Below are positions 46,050 through 55,039 of a stretch of DNA of 64,000 nt, one piece after another. The notes below the pieces were generated by a model, which was given only the letters and a program-made list of their open reading frames with translations, was not told the origin of the DNA and ran no database searches. The stretch covers positions 930,001 through 994,000 of the forward strand of contig CAVZJG010000002.1 of assembly GCA_963775575.1 (NCBI GenBank), given 5' to 3'. This DNA comes from Roseiarcus sp963775575. GTDB taxonomy: Bacteria > Pseudomonadota > Alphaproteobacteria > Rhizobiales > Beijerinckiaceae. The number at the start of each line of letters is the position of its first letter. Position 1 is the stretch's first letter. The position numbers were made by a program, and so were the translations under genes.

Positions 46050-46050
46050 G

Positions 46051-47532
46051 TCAGAGTCCGATGAAATATTTGATGAGCGTTTCCTCGGTGACCTCGCGCC
46101 GGTCCAGCACGTGGGTGAGCCGGCCTCCCCGCATGACGCCGATGCGGTCGCTCATCGAAATCAGCTCCGGCATGTCAGATGACACCATGATGATGCTCTT
46201 GCCCGCCTTCGCCAGCTCCACCATGATGCGGAAGATCTCGGCGCGGGCGCCCACGTCCACGCCCTTGGTTGGCTCATCGAAGATGTATAGCAGGCCATCG
46301 CTCAGGAGCCAGCGGCCGATAACGGCTTTCTGCTGGTTGCCGCCGGAAAGCTCGGCGATGGTCTGCTCGTCCTGGTCTGTCACCGCTATGGAAAGGCGCC
46401 TCGCCATGTCCCGCACACGCCGCCGCTCCGCGGCGAGGTTCAGCACGGGTGGCTCATAGCGCTCGTTGTGCACGATGGCGATGTTCTCCGCCACGCTGCG
46501 CGGCGTGAACATGGCCAGTTTTTTCCTGTCCTCGGTGATGAGGCACATTCCCGCTTCCACGGCGTCGTGGGGATTGCGGATGCGTATGGGGCGTCCGCCG
46601 ATGAGAATCTCCCCGCTGTCCCTGCGGTCCGCGCCGAAGATGAGGTTCACGAGCTCGCTGCGGCCCGAGCCCACGAGGCCTCCGAGGCCGAAGATCTCCC
46701 CCGCGCGCACTTCGAAGCTCACGTCCTCGACGACGCCGCGCCGGCCGAGGCGCCGAACTTCCAACTGAACGGGTCCCGGCGTCACTTCCTCCTTGGCGTA
46801 GAAAAGGGAGGCGTCGCGACCCACCATCTTGCGGATGACCGTGTCCATGTCGATCTCCGAGCGCAGGAAGGTGCCCATGCTCTCCCCGTCCTTCAGGATC
46901 GTGATTCTGTCCCCGATCTCGAAGATCTCTTCCAGGTAGTGGGAGATGTAGATGATCCCGATCCCCTTCGCCTTGAGGCTGCGGATCAGGTCAAAAAGCG
47001 AGTTCGAATCTTCCAGGCCGAGGGAGCTGGTCGGCTCGTCCATGATGATGATCTTGGCCTGCCGGTAACGGGCCTTCGCGATCTGCAGCATCTGCTTCTG
47101 CGCCGAGGAGAGCTGCTCCACCACGGCGTCTTCCTTCAGGTTGAAGTGAAGGGAGCGGATGAGGTCGCGCGCCCGCGCGTTCTGCGTCCGGGTATCCACC
47201 ACCAGAGGGAAGGCCGCCGACCTTTCGTCCCCGAGGTAGATATTGTCCGCGACCGTGAGGCTCTCGATGAGCTCCGGCTCCTGGTAGACGGTGGAGACGC
47301 CGAGTTCGATAGCCTGCCGCGGCGTGAAGCCGCGGTACTCCGTTCCGTCTAGCACGATCGTGCCCGAGTCGGGGGCGATCGCGCCGGAGAGGATCTTGGT
47401 CAGGGTCGACTTGCCTGCGCCGTTTTCCCCGACCAAGCAGTGCACCTCGCCTTCGGCCAGCTCGAAGGCGACGTTGTTGAGCGCCTTGTGCTGGCCGTAG
47501 ATTTTCGTCGCGTTGCGAATGGACGCTAACAC
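46051..47532 (-). CDS. sugar ABC transporter ATPase, two ABC domains (RbsA/MglA-like)
   Basis: 493 residues. The first domain has Walker A GENGAGKST, signature LSSAQKQMLQIAKA and Walker B IIMDEPTSSLG. The second has a degenerate Walker A (GLVGSGRSE), signature LSGGNQQKAVIGRWL and Walker B FDEPTKGVDVG. This arrangement is the rule in carbohydrate uptake (CUT2) systems. The stop is one base before the permease ATG. Confidence 0.94.
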   Translation of the reverse strand: MLASIRNATKIYGQHKALNNVAFELAEGEVHCLVGENGAGKSTLTKILSGAIAPDSGTIVLDGTEYRGFTPRQAIELGVSTVYQEPELIESLTVADNIYLGDERSAAFPLVVDTRTQNARARDLIRSLHFNLKEDAVVEQLSSAQKQMLQIAKARYRQAKIIIMDEPTSSLGLEDSNSLFDLIRSLKAKGIGIIYISHYLEEIFEIGDRITILKDGESMGTFLRSEIDMDTVIRKMVGRDASLFYAKEEVTPGPVQLEVRRLGRRGVVEDVSFEVRAGEIFGLGGLVGSGRSELVNLIFGADRRDSGEILIGGRPIRIRNPHDAVEAGMCLITEDRKKLAMFTPRSVAENIAIVHNERYEPPVLNLAAERRRVRDMARRLSIAVTDQDEQTIAELSGGNQQKAVIGRWLLSDGLLYIFDEPTKGVDVGARAEIFRIMVELAKAGKSIIMVSSDMPELISMSDRIGVMRGGRLTHVLDRREVTEETLIKYFIGL

Positions 47533-47571
47533 TTGCGTCTCAAAACAGCGCGGAACTGCGTGATGACGAGC

Positions 47572-48621
47572 TCAATACAGCCCCGTGTACTGGGGGAAGT
47601 TGGTCTTTGTGAGCTCGAGCCAGACAGGGTCCACGTCCCAGGGGATCACCTTGGTCTTGTCATCGATGGTCGCGGGCGTGATGGGGGCGATCGGAAGAAG
47701 GATCTGCTGGTTCTTCGTGGTGATCTTGCCGGTCACGTAGGCCTGCAGCGAGAGGAACGAGATCATGCCTTCCCAGCCGGGAGAGCTGGAGACGGAGTAC
47801 TTGATCCCGCCATCCTTCATGGCCTCGATGCCGTAGGGGGCGCCGTTCGTGGTGATGACCTTAATCGGGTTGTTCAAGAGGCCGCGGGTCTTCAGCATGC
47901 GGACCACCGCCACGCCCATCTCGTCGTTGAACACGAACAGGACGGAGAACTTCTGCCCGGACTGGATGAGGTCCTGGGCCTGGTTTACGGCCTCGTTCGG
48001 GTCATAGCGGCCGTCGCGCACTGCGACGATCTTGTTCTTGCCCAGCTCGGCGACGGTGGGCTCGAAGGACGCGCGGAACATCTGCACCGGGATATGCTCG
48101 AACAGGCCCATGATGACGGCGATGTTCTCACCCGGGTAGTTCCCCGCGATGTACTGCGCCACGTCCTTGCCCATGGCGTTCCAGTCGAAGTCGATCGCGG
48201 CCACGACGTCGTGGCCGGACTTCAGGACCTGCCCCACGTTGTCCGTGACCACGAGCGGGATTCCCGCTTCGGCGCATTTCTTCGCGGCGATGTTCGCTCC
48301 GTTCGGGTTGAACGTGAAGATGCACATTCCGTCGACGCCCTGGTTGATCAGGGAGTCGATGTTCGCGATCTCCTTCTCCGCGTTATAGTCGGAGTTCAGG
48401 ACGATCACCTTCGCTCCCGCTCGCTCCGCGGCGTAGACGAAGCCGTCCACGTCCCTTTTGTACCACGTGTCGGGTCCTGGGGTGACGTAGCCATAGACGA
48501 GTTGCTTGCCCGCAGGGGCGGCGAACAGGGCCGTATTTCCGATACCGAGCGCGATCGCTGCGAACCCGACGGTGAAACTCCGTCGGCTCACTTTTGGTGC
48601 GCTGAGCCATTTTCTGGTCAT
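47572..48621 (-). CDS. sugar ABC transporter substrate-binding protein
   Basis: 349 residues. A twin-arginine-type signal (KVSRRSFTVGFAAIALGIGN) is followed by a type I periplasmic binding fold: YGYVTPGPDTWYKRDVDGFV, NIDSLINQGVDGMCIFTFNP, FNDEMGVAVVRMLKTRG. It belongs to the ribose/allose/galactose group; the exact sugar cannot be read off. It is encoded between the isomerase and the ATPase in one operon. Confidence 0.92.
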   Translation of the reverse strand: MTRKWLSAPKVSRRSFTVGFAAIALGIGNTALFAAPAGKQLVYGYVTPGPDTWYKRDVDGFVYAAERAGAKVIVLNSDYNAEKEIANIDSLINQGVDGMCIFTFNPNGANIAAKKCAEAGIPLVVTDNVGQVLKSGHDVVAAIDFDWNAMGKDVAQYIAGNYPGENIAVIMGLFEHIPVQMFRASFEPTVAELGKNKIVAVRDGRYDPNEAVNQAQDLIQSGQKFSVLFVFNDEMGVAVVRMLKTRGLLNNPIKVITTNGAPYGIEAMKDGGIKYSVSSSPGWEGMISFLSLQAYVTGKITTKNQQILLPIAPITPATIDDKTKVIPWDVDPVWLELTKTNFPQYTGLY

Positions 48622-48655
48622 TATGTGCCTCCTCTTGAGTTTTCTCCCGGGGGAA

Positions 48656-49525
48656 TCATTTTTCCTCGGGAGTGCCGAGTTGCTCTAGGGTGCGGCGAAG
48701 CCAACCGAGGGATTTCTCGATGAGGGGACCTCCCTGGCCTTCGCATTCCATGCTGAGAACGCCGCGGTAACCGCTGTCGCGCAGCAGAGCGAGCACTTTC
48801 CTGATGTTTTCCGCGTTTACGCCGTCCCCGATCGCGCATTGGCTGACGGCGATGCCGGTCTCCTTGCCGCGGGCTGCCGCGGCGAGGCTCTCGGAGACGT
48901 CCTTGATGTGGACGTGATTGATCCGCTTGATGAAGCGCCTGCAGAACTCCACGGGGTCCTGCCCAGCGATGAACGAATTTCCCGTGTCGAAGTTCAGACC
49001 GAAGTGGCTGCTCTTCGCGAAATCCAGCATCCGCGCCACCATCTCAGGTTGGGTCGTGAAGTAGCCGTGGATCTCAATATTGATATTGATCCCGTACACC
49101 TCGGCCGCTTCCACGATCACGCCATAGCTCTGCTTCATCAGTTCCATGGCCTGCTCAACGGTGAGCCCTTCGGGCTTCAGGAGGCCGTCCGTCGTTGCGA
49201 TGTTTGGGCAGCCTGCAACCCGGGCCCAGGGGAGCGTCTTCAGGATGTAAGGCACCCCGAGATAGGCGCCGTCCCTGCCCGAAAGGGGATAGGCGGCATC
49301 CACCTGGGAGAAATGCACCCCATAGCGCTCCATCTTCTTCAATAGGAGGAGCGGGTCTTCCGTCAGGGACACATGGGGGAAGTATCCCAGGCCGTGGATC
49401 CAGGAGACGCCCTCGATGACGCCGGGCTCGATGTAGTGGACGTCGTTTTTCGTTGCCCACTGCAGGGCCCTCTCAAAGCTAAAGGCGGCAGAGTTGAATG
49501 CGTCGGTATGAAAACCGATTTTCAT
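48656..49525 (-). CDS. sugar phosphate isomerase/epimerase (xylose-isomerase-like TIM barrel)
   Basis: 289 residues, MKIGFHTDAFNSAAFSFERA onward. Metal-site residues fit: Glu in NINIEIHGYFTTQ, Asp in GLNFDTGNSFIAG, His in INHVHIKDVSESL, and Glu in VLSMECEGQGG. It is first in the sugar-uptake operon, so it probably converts the imported sugar or its derivative. An AT-rich patch upstream (49540-49570) may hold the promoter. Confidence 0.87.
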   Translation of the reverse strand: MKIGFHTDAFNSAAFSFERALQWATKNDVHYIEPGVIEGVSWIHGLGYFPHVSLTEDPLLLLKKMERYGVHFSQVDAAYPLSGRDGAYLGVPYILKTLPWARVAGCPNIATTDGLLKPEGLTVEQAMELMKQSYGVIVEAAEVYGININIEIHGYFTTQPEMVARMLDFAKSSHFGLNFDTGNSFIAGQDPVEFCRRFIKRINHVHIKDVSESLAAAARGKETGIAVSQCAIGDGVNAENIRKVLALLRDSGYRGVLSMECEGQGGPLIEKSLGWLRRTLEQLGTPEEK

Positions 49526-49896
49526 CGCAGGATCCTCACTTGGGCAGAATAATTAAATAAAATGTACTTTAGCCGGCGGCCCGCGAATAAAGGCAATTAA
49601 GACGGAGGTATGATGTTTGTCAAACGAATTCTTTGGCGGCGCGACACTGAGTCGCGCCCGGACGGAGCGATCTGGTTCGCTTGCTCGGGGCCGTACCGGG
49701 TCTGTGAACTGTTGCTGCCCCGTCCGTCGGCGGACGTCCCGGCAACAGCGGCAACATCTGATTGTATATCAGGTGCTCTCAGCCGCGAAGACGTCTAGTA
49801 GTGGCTCAGGTTGTCGATATTGCGTGTAGTTGAGTCTTGGACACACAATCGAGGGTAAGTTTAGGGGGAACGCTTCACTAGTTTTCGAGACCAAAA
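49526..49896. other. upstream region of the sugar operon, no gene seen
   Basis: 49545-49570 is AT-rich (AATTAAATAAAATGTAC) and may carry the promoter of the leftward operon. The remainder has short open frames without recognisable content. Confidence 0.4.
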
Positions 49897-50112
49897 ATGC
49901 TTGAAGGCCACTCCCTCGCCAAGCCCTTGTCGACCGCTCGCGCGGCTGTCTCCAATGGCTCGCGCCTTCATGCCAAGGCGATTGACGGCCGGACCCGCGA
50001 CGCGCGTCGCTTTTGGGATTTGGTTGCGAGCTTTGCGGCGAGCCTCGGTAGCGAGGCCGCGTTGAACGAAGCCGACAAAGCGCTTGTTCACAACAAGGCT
50101 CCTCGAGTTTGA
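49897..50112 (+). pseudogene. truncated small conserved protein
   Basis: The frame gives AKPLSTARAAVSNGSRLHAK then AIDGRTRDARRFWDLVASFA and LNEADKALVHNKA before stopping. The run ARxAVxNGxRLH...DGR...ARR is the N-terminal half of small phage- or plasmid-associated proteins in Hyphomicrobiales that usually reach about 110 residues. The rest is missing and no strong ribosome site is seen. Likely a relic. Confidence 0.4.
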
Positions 50113-50883
50113 CGATTGTGCGGGCGTCGAGCTGCGGCGCGACAATCAGGATGAGATTCCCATCCAGATTGTCGCGCTACAATCGAGCTTAAGTTCGGTC
50201 GCCGCCACGGAGTCGGCGAGGCTTCGAGGCGTTGATGATCGGGGCCGCCACGCAGGGTTTCGACAACACTCAGGCGAGCGCAACGATCGCATGAGGGTCC
50301 GGTTATGGCGCATTCCTTCCGTACCGGGACCGGTCGATTTGACCCGCTCGCCGCGCCGCCGACGAATGACCGCTCTTTGTGCATTGCCGACTTCCACGGT
50401 GGCATTTCGGGCGCTAGGAATGTCCGAACAGAAGTCGAATTCGCCCGTCGCCTGAACGTCCGCTTCGGAGTTACGGCGATAATCGGCTGAACGGCTAGGT
50501 TGGCGCACAGCGGGCGTTCCAGAGTTGCCTCGCAATGGCCGCTTCCCCCCACAGCCGACGAGCGGAGCCGGGAGGCAGATTTCGACCACTCGCTGTGAGC
50601 GCTCTGTCTTTGTCTCGAGCCCGGGCCTCCAGCGTCGCGGGCCGAGCGCGGCGATCCGGAGGTCGCAGCCCGGCTCGTTCGCTTGGCCCGGCCTCGTCGG
50701 GGACGGCGCGAAGCGCTGGCGCGGGCTGGAGGGGCGCGACATTGTCTTCGGGAAAGACAAAGTCTCGGAGAAACGTAAAGGCCGTGATAGGCTGAAAAAT
50801 CGAATCTCGGCGGCGGGCGCAGTCGGCGGGCGCGGTTCGCCGGGGTCGGTTCGACTCGGCGGGCTTGAGAAGGGAGAAAACGC
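50113..50883. other. intergenic stretch, no gene supported
   Basis: Open frames exist on both strands because of the high GC content, but none shows a domain, signal or convincing start. The part 50430-50480 (CGTCCGCTTCGGAGTTACG) resembles common Hyphomicrobiales intergenic repeats. The plus-strand frame ending at 50887 is cut by the IS66-type element. Confidence 0.35.
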
Positions 50884-52407
50884 GTAACTCCCAAGGCGTG
50901 GTGAGTTTGGAATGCCACAGTGTTTGGGAAACGGCATTGATATGCGGATTGTGGGAGACGGCGGCACGAGACTGTGAATCAAGGGTGGGATGGTTCTTCC
51001 CGCCGAAGTCGAGGAGTTGATAGCGTCTCTGAGGGCGGAGATCGCGGCGCTGCGGGCCGAGGTGGCCGATCTTCGTCGGCAATTGGGGCGGGACAGACTC
51101 GAACAGTTCGCAACCGCCTTCGAGTGACGGGCTGCGGAAGAAACCGCGTATTGGAGGCAGTCTGCGCGGCCGTTCGGGCAAGACGAGCGGCGGGCAGACG
51201 GGTCACAAGGGCGGCACGCTGCGGCAGGTCGCCGATCCCGATTGCGTGGTTGGGCACGCGGCGTGCGCATGCGGCCATTGCGGTTGGCCTCTCGAGGCGG
51301 GGTCGGCGATAGGGGTCGAGAAGCGGCAAGTGTTCGACCTTCCCGAGCGCCCGCTGCGGGTCACGGAACATCAGGCCTCGATTTACCGCTGCGCGCATTG
51401 CCGGGGCGTGACGAAGGCGGTTTTTCCCGAAGGCGTGGTCTCGCCTGCCCAGTATGGCGAGCGCATCAAGGCCGCGGCGATCTATCTCAATGTCCAGCAA
51501 CTCATCCCCGAGGATCGGACCGCGCAAGCGCTGAGCGATCTGTTCGACGCGCCGCTGATCTGTCCGGCCAGCCTTGTCGCTTGGATCGCCAAGAAGGGAC
51601 AAGAGTTGCGGCAAGTTTACCAGGCCATCGGCGAGCGCGTGGCCGAGGCGAAGGTTCGCCATCTCGACGAGACGGGATATCGCATCGCCGGTAAGCTGCA
51701 ATGGCTGCATACGACTTCGAGCCAAGCCTTCACCTTCTATCGCGCCGACGAAAAGCGCGGCGCGATCCCGCAGGATTTGAAGGGGGGCGTCGTCGTGCAC
51801 GACCACTTCCTGCCTTATCGTCGGCTCGACGCGGTCGAACACGCCTTCTGCAACGCCCATATCTTGCGCGAACTCCAGTGTTTGATCGAGTTCGACAAGG
51901 AGCCGTGGGCCGAACTCATGCGCGACACGCTTCGGGCGGCGAATATCGCCGTTCATGAGGCGCGCGAGGCGGGCGCGAAGGCGCTGGAGCCCAAAGTCAT
52001 CGCGGCCTTCGTCGACCAATATTGGGCCGCGGTTCGGCTCGGCCTCGCTTTCCATCGCCAGTTGCCCGCACTCCACGCCAAGGCCAACGCGAGCGGACGA
52101 ACAAAGCAGCGCCCCGGCCGCAATCTGCTCGAAAGGCTGAAGACGTTCAAAGTCGAAACGCTGCGCTTCCTCACCAACTTCGACGTGCCCTTCACCAACA
52201 ACCTGGCCGAACAGGACCTCAGGATGATGAAGGTCAAAATGAAAATCTCGGGCTCGTTTCGAACCCTCGACGGCGCCCAAAGCTTCGCGCGCCTCAGGTC
52301 AGTCGTCTCAACCGCGAGAAAACAGGGGGCCAACATCCTCAAAACCCTCGCCGACCCGCCAACACAGATCGCGCTCGCCCTCAACGCCTAGACGGCTTGG
52401 GAGTTAC
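50884..52407. mobile_element. IS66-family element (ISBst12-like, tnpC only)
   Basis: The termini are GTAACTCCCAAG at 50884-50895 and its exact complement at 52396-52407. An 8-bp target duplication GAAAACGC flanks it (50876-50883 and 52408-52415), the size expected for IS66. It carries only the tnpC transposase, without tnpA/tnpB, as in the ISBst12 subgroup. Confidence 0.9.
50990..52391 (+). CDS. tnpC: IS66-family transposase TnpC, frameshifted
   Basis: The N-terminal leucine-zipper region (VEELIASLRAEIAALRAEVA) runs from ATG 50990 and stops at 51125 because of one extra base near 51097. The continuation (SNSSQPPSSDGLRKKPR) is in another frame and runs to 52391. It contains a zinc-finger-like CACGHCGWPL, the DDE core (RHLDETGYRI, GGVVVHDHFLPYR, FTNNLAEQDLRMMKVKMKIS) and the IS66 C-terminal domain. 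Removing an A at 51097 restores the whole reading frame. As it stands the protein would be truncated. Confidence 0.88.
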
Positions 52408-52575
52408 GAAAACGCCCGGCATCGCCGACAAGCCTTTGATTTCGTTGGAAACCGCCAAAGAAAATATTTGGAATTTCCTTGGAAAAAGCTTGGAAAAGCT
52501 TGCGTTTTCCTTGGAAAAGTTTGGAAATCCTGGGAAAGGCTTGGAAAAATTGGGCCGCGCCCCCGGTTCGTCGGC

Positions 52576-53271
52576 TCACCGCGCCCTGAGGCCGAATGCC
52601 TTGGCGAGAAACAGTCCGCCGTGACGCAGGCCGCCGGCGTCGATGCCGTGGCCGACGCCGAACGACAGATGCCATTGACAGGGGATTTCCGCCTCGGCGA
52701 GGTCGTTCATCGCTGCGAACATCGCCTCCACGGGGATCAGCGGGTCCTGATCGCCGTGGACCAGCAGGATCGGCGGCCGCGCGCCGCGCGCGTCGCGAGC
52801 GGTCGCTTCGGCGAGACGCTCGGGGCCGACCAGCAGCCCGGAATAGCTGACGATCGCGGCGAGCGCGCGGGCGCGGCGCAGGCCGACGTGCAGCGCCATC
52901 ATCGCCCCCTGGCTGAAGCCGACCAGCGCCAGGCGCGAATCGTCGAGGCCGAGGCGGGCGAGCTCCGCGTCGAGGAACGCGTCGATCGCCGGCCGCGCCG
53001 CGACGACGCCGCGCCAGCGCTCCGCCGCGCCGTTGGGATCGTCCGGCGCCGCGCCGCTCAGCGCAAACCATTGCCGGCCCATCGGCGAAGCCGCGCAGCG
53101 TTCGGGCGCGTGCGGCGAGACGAAGGCGGTCTCGGGTAGAGCCGCGCGCCATTGCCCGCCGAGCCCGATCAGGTCATTGCCATCGGCGCCGTAGCCGTGC
53201 AGGAAGACCACGAGCCGCTTGGCGGGGCCGCCCTTGGGGTCGAGGCGCGGTCCGGTCAAATTCGCCGTCAT
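52576..53271 (-). CDS. alpha/beta hydrolase, carboxylesterase/phospholipase type
   Basis: 231 residues. The oxyanion region is FLHGYGADGNDLIGLG, the nucleophile elbow GFSQGAMMALHVGL carries the catalytic Ser, the Asp is in VHGDQDPLIPV, and the His is in SFGVGHGID. It is close to the YpfH/EstB-like carboxylesterases acting on short acyl esters. It is on the same strand as, and 61 nt downstream of, the AlkA-type gene; the next gene downstream is the IS66-type element. Confidence 0.88.
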   Translation of the reverse strand: MTANLTGPRLDPKGGPAKRLVVFLHGYGADGNDLIGLGGQWRAALPETAFVSPHAPERCAASPMGRQWFALSGAAPDDPNGAAERWRGVVAARPAIDAFLDAELARLGLDDSRLALVGFSQGAMMALHVGLRRARALAAIVSYSGLLVGPERLAEATARDARGARPPILLVHGDQDPLIPVEAMFAAMNDLAEAEIPCQWHLSFGVGHGIDAGGLRHGGLFLAKAFGLRAR

Positions 53272-53332
53272 GGAGGCTCCGAGGGCTTCGGTTCGCGGCG
53301 GGTCTAGCGCGAACGCGCGGCGCGCGCCAACC

Positions 53333-54121
53333 CTATTGGCCGACGACGCCTTCGCGCCGTTTGACGCCGCGGTAATACGCCCACAGCATGCGCGCCGCGA
53401 CGCCGCGCAGCGGCCGCCAGCGCTCCGCGATCCGCTCCAGCTTGCGCGCGTCGGGGCGGCCCTCGAGGCCGAGGGCGACCCTCGCCGCCTCCTGCAGCGC
53501 GAGGTCGCCGGCGGGAAACGCGTCGGGATGGCCGAGACTGAACAACAGGTAGAGATCCGCCGTCCACGGCCCGATGCCCTTCACCGCGACGAGCGCGTCG
53601 TGCGCGTCGTGCGCGTCGAGCCCGCGGAGCGCCTCGAGATCGAGGCCGTCGGCCGTCGCCGCGGCGAGCGCCCTCAGCGCGCGCATCTTCGCTTGCGAGA
53701 GGCCGCAGCGTTTGAGGGCGGCGTCGTCGGCCGCGATCACGCTCGCCGCGCCGAGCGGCGCCAATTCCGCCTTGAGGCGGCCGTATATCGCGTTCGCGCT
53801 CGCTGTCGACACTTGCTGCGAAACGATGATCGCCGCGAGCCCGGCGAAGCCCGGCTCGCGCCAGCGCAGCGCCGGCGGCCCGCCGACGGCGAGCAGCCGC
53901 CCGACCACCTCGGGGTCGAGCGCCAGCAGCCGGGCGCTCGCTTCCTCAAGGGCCGTCTCGCAGTCGATCGGCGGGCCCGGATGATAGCGCGGCGCGCCGG
54001 CGGTCTTGCCAGCGGGGCGTCGGCGCGCAGCGGGCGCGGCGCGATGCGCCGACGTCTTCACGCCCCCGGCGCCCCCGACGCCCTTGCCGCCGCCGCGCTT
54101 TTTGGAAACAGTGCCCGCCAT
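53333..54121 (-). CDS. DNA-3-methyladenine glycosylase II (AlkA-type, HhH-GPD)
   Basis: 262 residues. The first 50 residues are basic and Ala/Pro-rich (KKRGGGKGVGG), likely a flexible DNA-binding tail. The HhH-GPD domain has GFAGLAAIIVSQQVSTASAN, the helix-hairpin-helix LVAVKGIGPWTADLYLLFSL and the catalytic Asp in FPAGDLALQ. It removes alkylated bases in base excision repair. Its ATG lies 21 nt from that of gluQ on the other strand, so the promoters must overlap. Confidence 0.88.
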   Translation of the reverse strand: MAGTVSKKRGGGKGVGGAGGVKTSAHRAAPAARRRPAGKTAGAPRYHPGPPIDCETALEEASARLLALDPEVVGRLLAVGGPPALRWREPGFAGLAAIIVSQQVSTASANAIYGRLKAELAPLGAASVIAADDAALKRCGLSQAKMRALRALAAATADGLDLEALRGLDAHDAHDALVAVKGIGPWTADLYLLFSLGHPDAFPAGDLALQEAARVALGLEGRPDARKLERIAERWRPLRGVAARMLWAYYRGVKRREGVVGQ

Positions 54122-54142
54122 CGTCCCTTCCGTCGATCCCTT

Positions 54143-55039
54143 ATGACCACGCAACCGCAACGTCCGACTTTTCGCTTCGCGCCCTCGCCCAACGGCGCGC
54201 TGCATCTCGGCCACGCCTATTCGGCGCTCGCGAACCAGCGCCTCGCCGCTGAAGTCCACGGCCGTCTGCTGCTGCGCATTGAAGACTTGGATCAAACCCG
54301 CTGCAAGCGCGAATACGAGGCGGCGATCGAAGAGGATCTCGCCTGGCTCGGGCTCGCCTTCGCCGGTCCGCCGCGTCGCCAGAGCGAGCACGCCGAGGAT
54401 TACGCGCGCGCGCTCGAGACTCTGCGCGCGCGAGGGCTGGTCTATCCCTGTTTTTGCAGCCGCGGGCAAATCGCCGCCGCGGCCGGCGGGGCGCGCGATC
54501 CCGACGGCGCGCCGCTCTACCCCGGCCTCTGCCGCGCGCTGTCGCCACGCGAAGTCGCCCGGCGCCTCGCCGCCGGCGAGCGCGCCGCGTTGCGGCTCGA
54601 TGCGGCGCGCGCGCTCGCCGCGGCGCCGTCCGAGCTGTTCTGGCGCGAATTCGGCGAGGGCGCGCGGCAAGAGCTTCGTCGCGCCGACCCCGCCGCCTGG
54701 GGCGATTTCGTTCTGCGCGGCAAGGACAACGCGGCGAGCTATCATCTGGCGGTCGTGGTCGACAATTCCTTGCAGGGCGTCAGCGACGTCGTGCGCGGCC
54801 GCGATCTCTTGCCCGCGACGTCGGCGCACCAATTGCTGCAATCGCTGCTCGATCTCGAGCCGCCGCGCTATCGGCACCATCGTCTCGTACTCGACGCCAA
54901 CGGCGCCAAAATGGCGAAGAGCGCCTCGTCGCCGCCGCTCCGCGCGTTGCGCGAAGCGGGCCATTCGGCCTTCGCGGTGCGCGCGGCGCTGGGCTTCGAG
55001 ATCAGCGAGGCGCCGCGACTGGTCGTGCGCTTCAGTTGA
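54143..55039 (+). CDS. gluQ: glutamyl-Q tRNA(Asp) synthetase
   Basis: 298 residues. It has the class I signature PSPNGALHLGHAYSAL (HIGH-type) and KMAKS in place of KMSKS. A zinc site is formed by YPCFCSRGQ and LYPGLCRAL. The C-terminal anticodon-binding domain of GluRS is absent. The enzyme attaches glutamate to the queuosine base of tRNA(Asp). Its 3' end overlaps the convergent M23 peptidase gene by eight bases. Confidence 0.94.
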   Translation: MTTQPQRPTFRFAPSPNGALHLGHAYSALANQRLAAEVHGRLLLRIEDLDQTRCKREYEAAIEEDLAWLGLAFAGPPRRQSEHAEDYARALETLRARGLVYPCFCSRGQIAAAAGGARDPDGAPLYPGLCRALSPREVARRLAAGERAALRLDAARALAAAPSELFWREFGEGARQELRRADPAAWGDFVLRGKDNAASYHLAVVVDNSLQGVSDVVRGRDLLPATSAHQLLQSLLDLEPPRYRHHRLVLDANGAKMAKSASSPPLRALREAGHSAFAVRAALGFEISEAPRLVVRFS

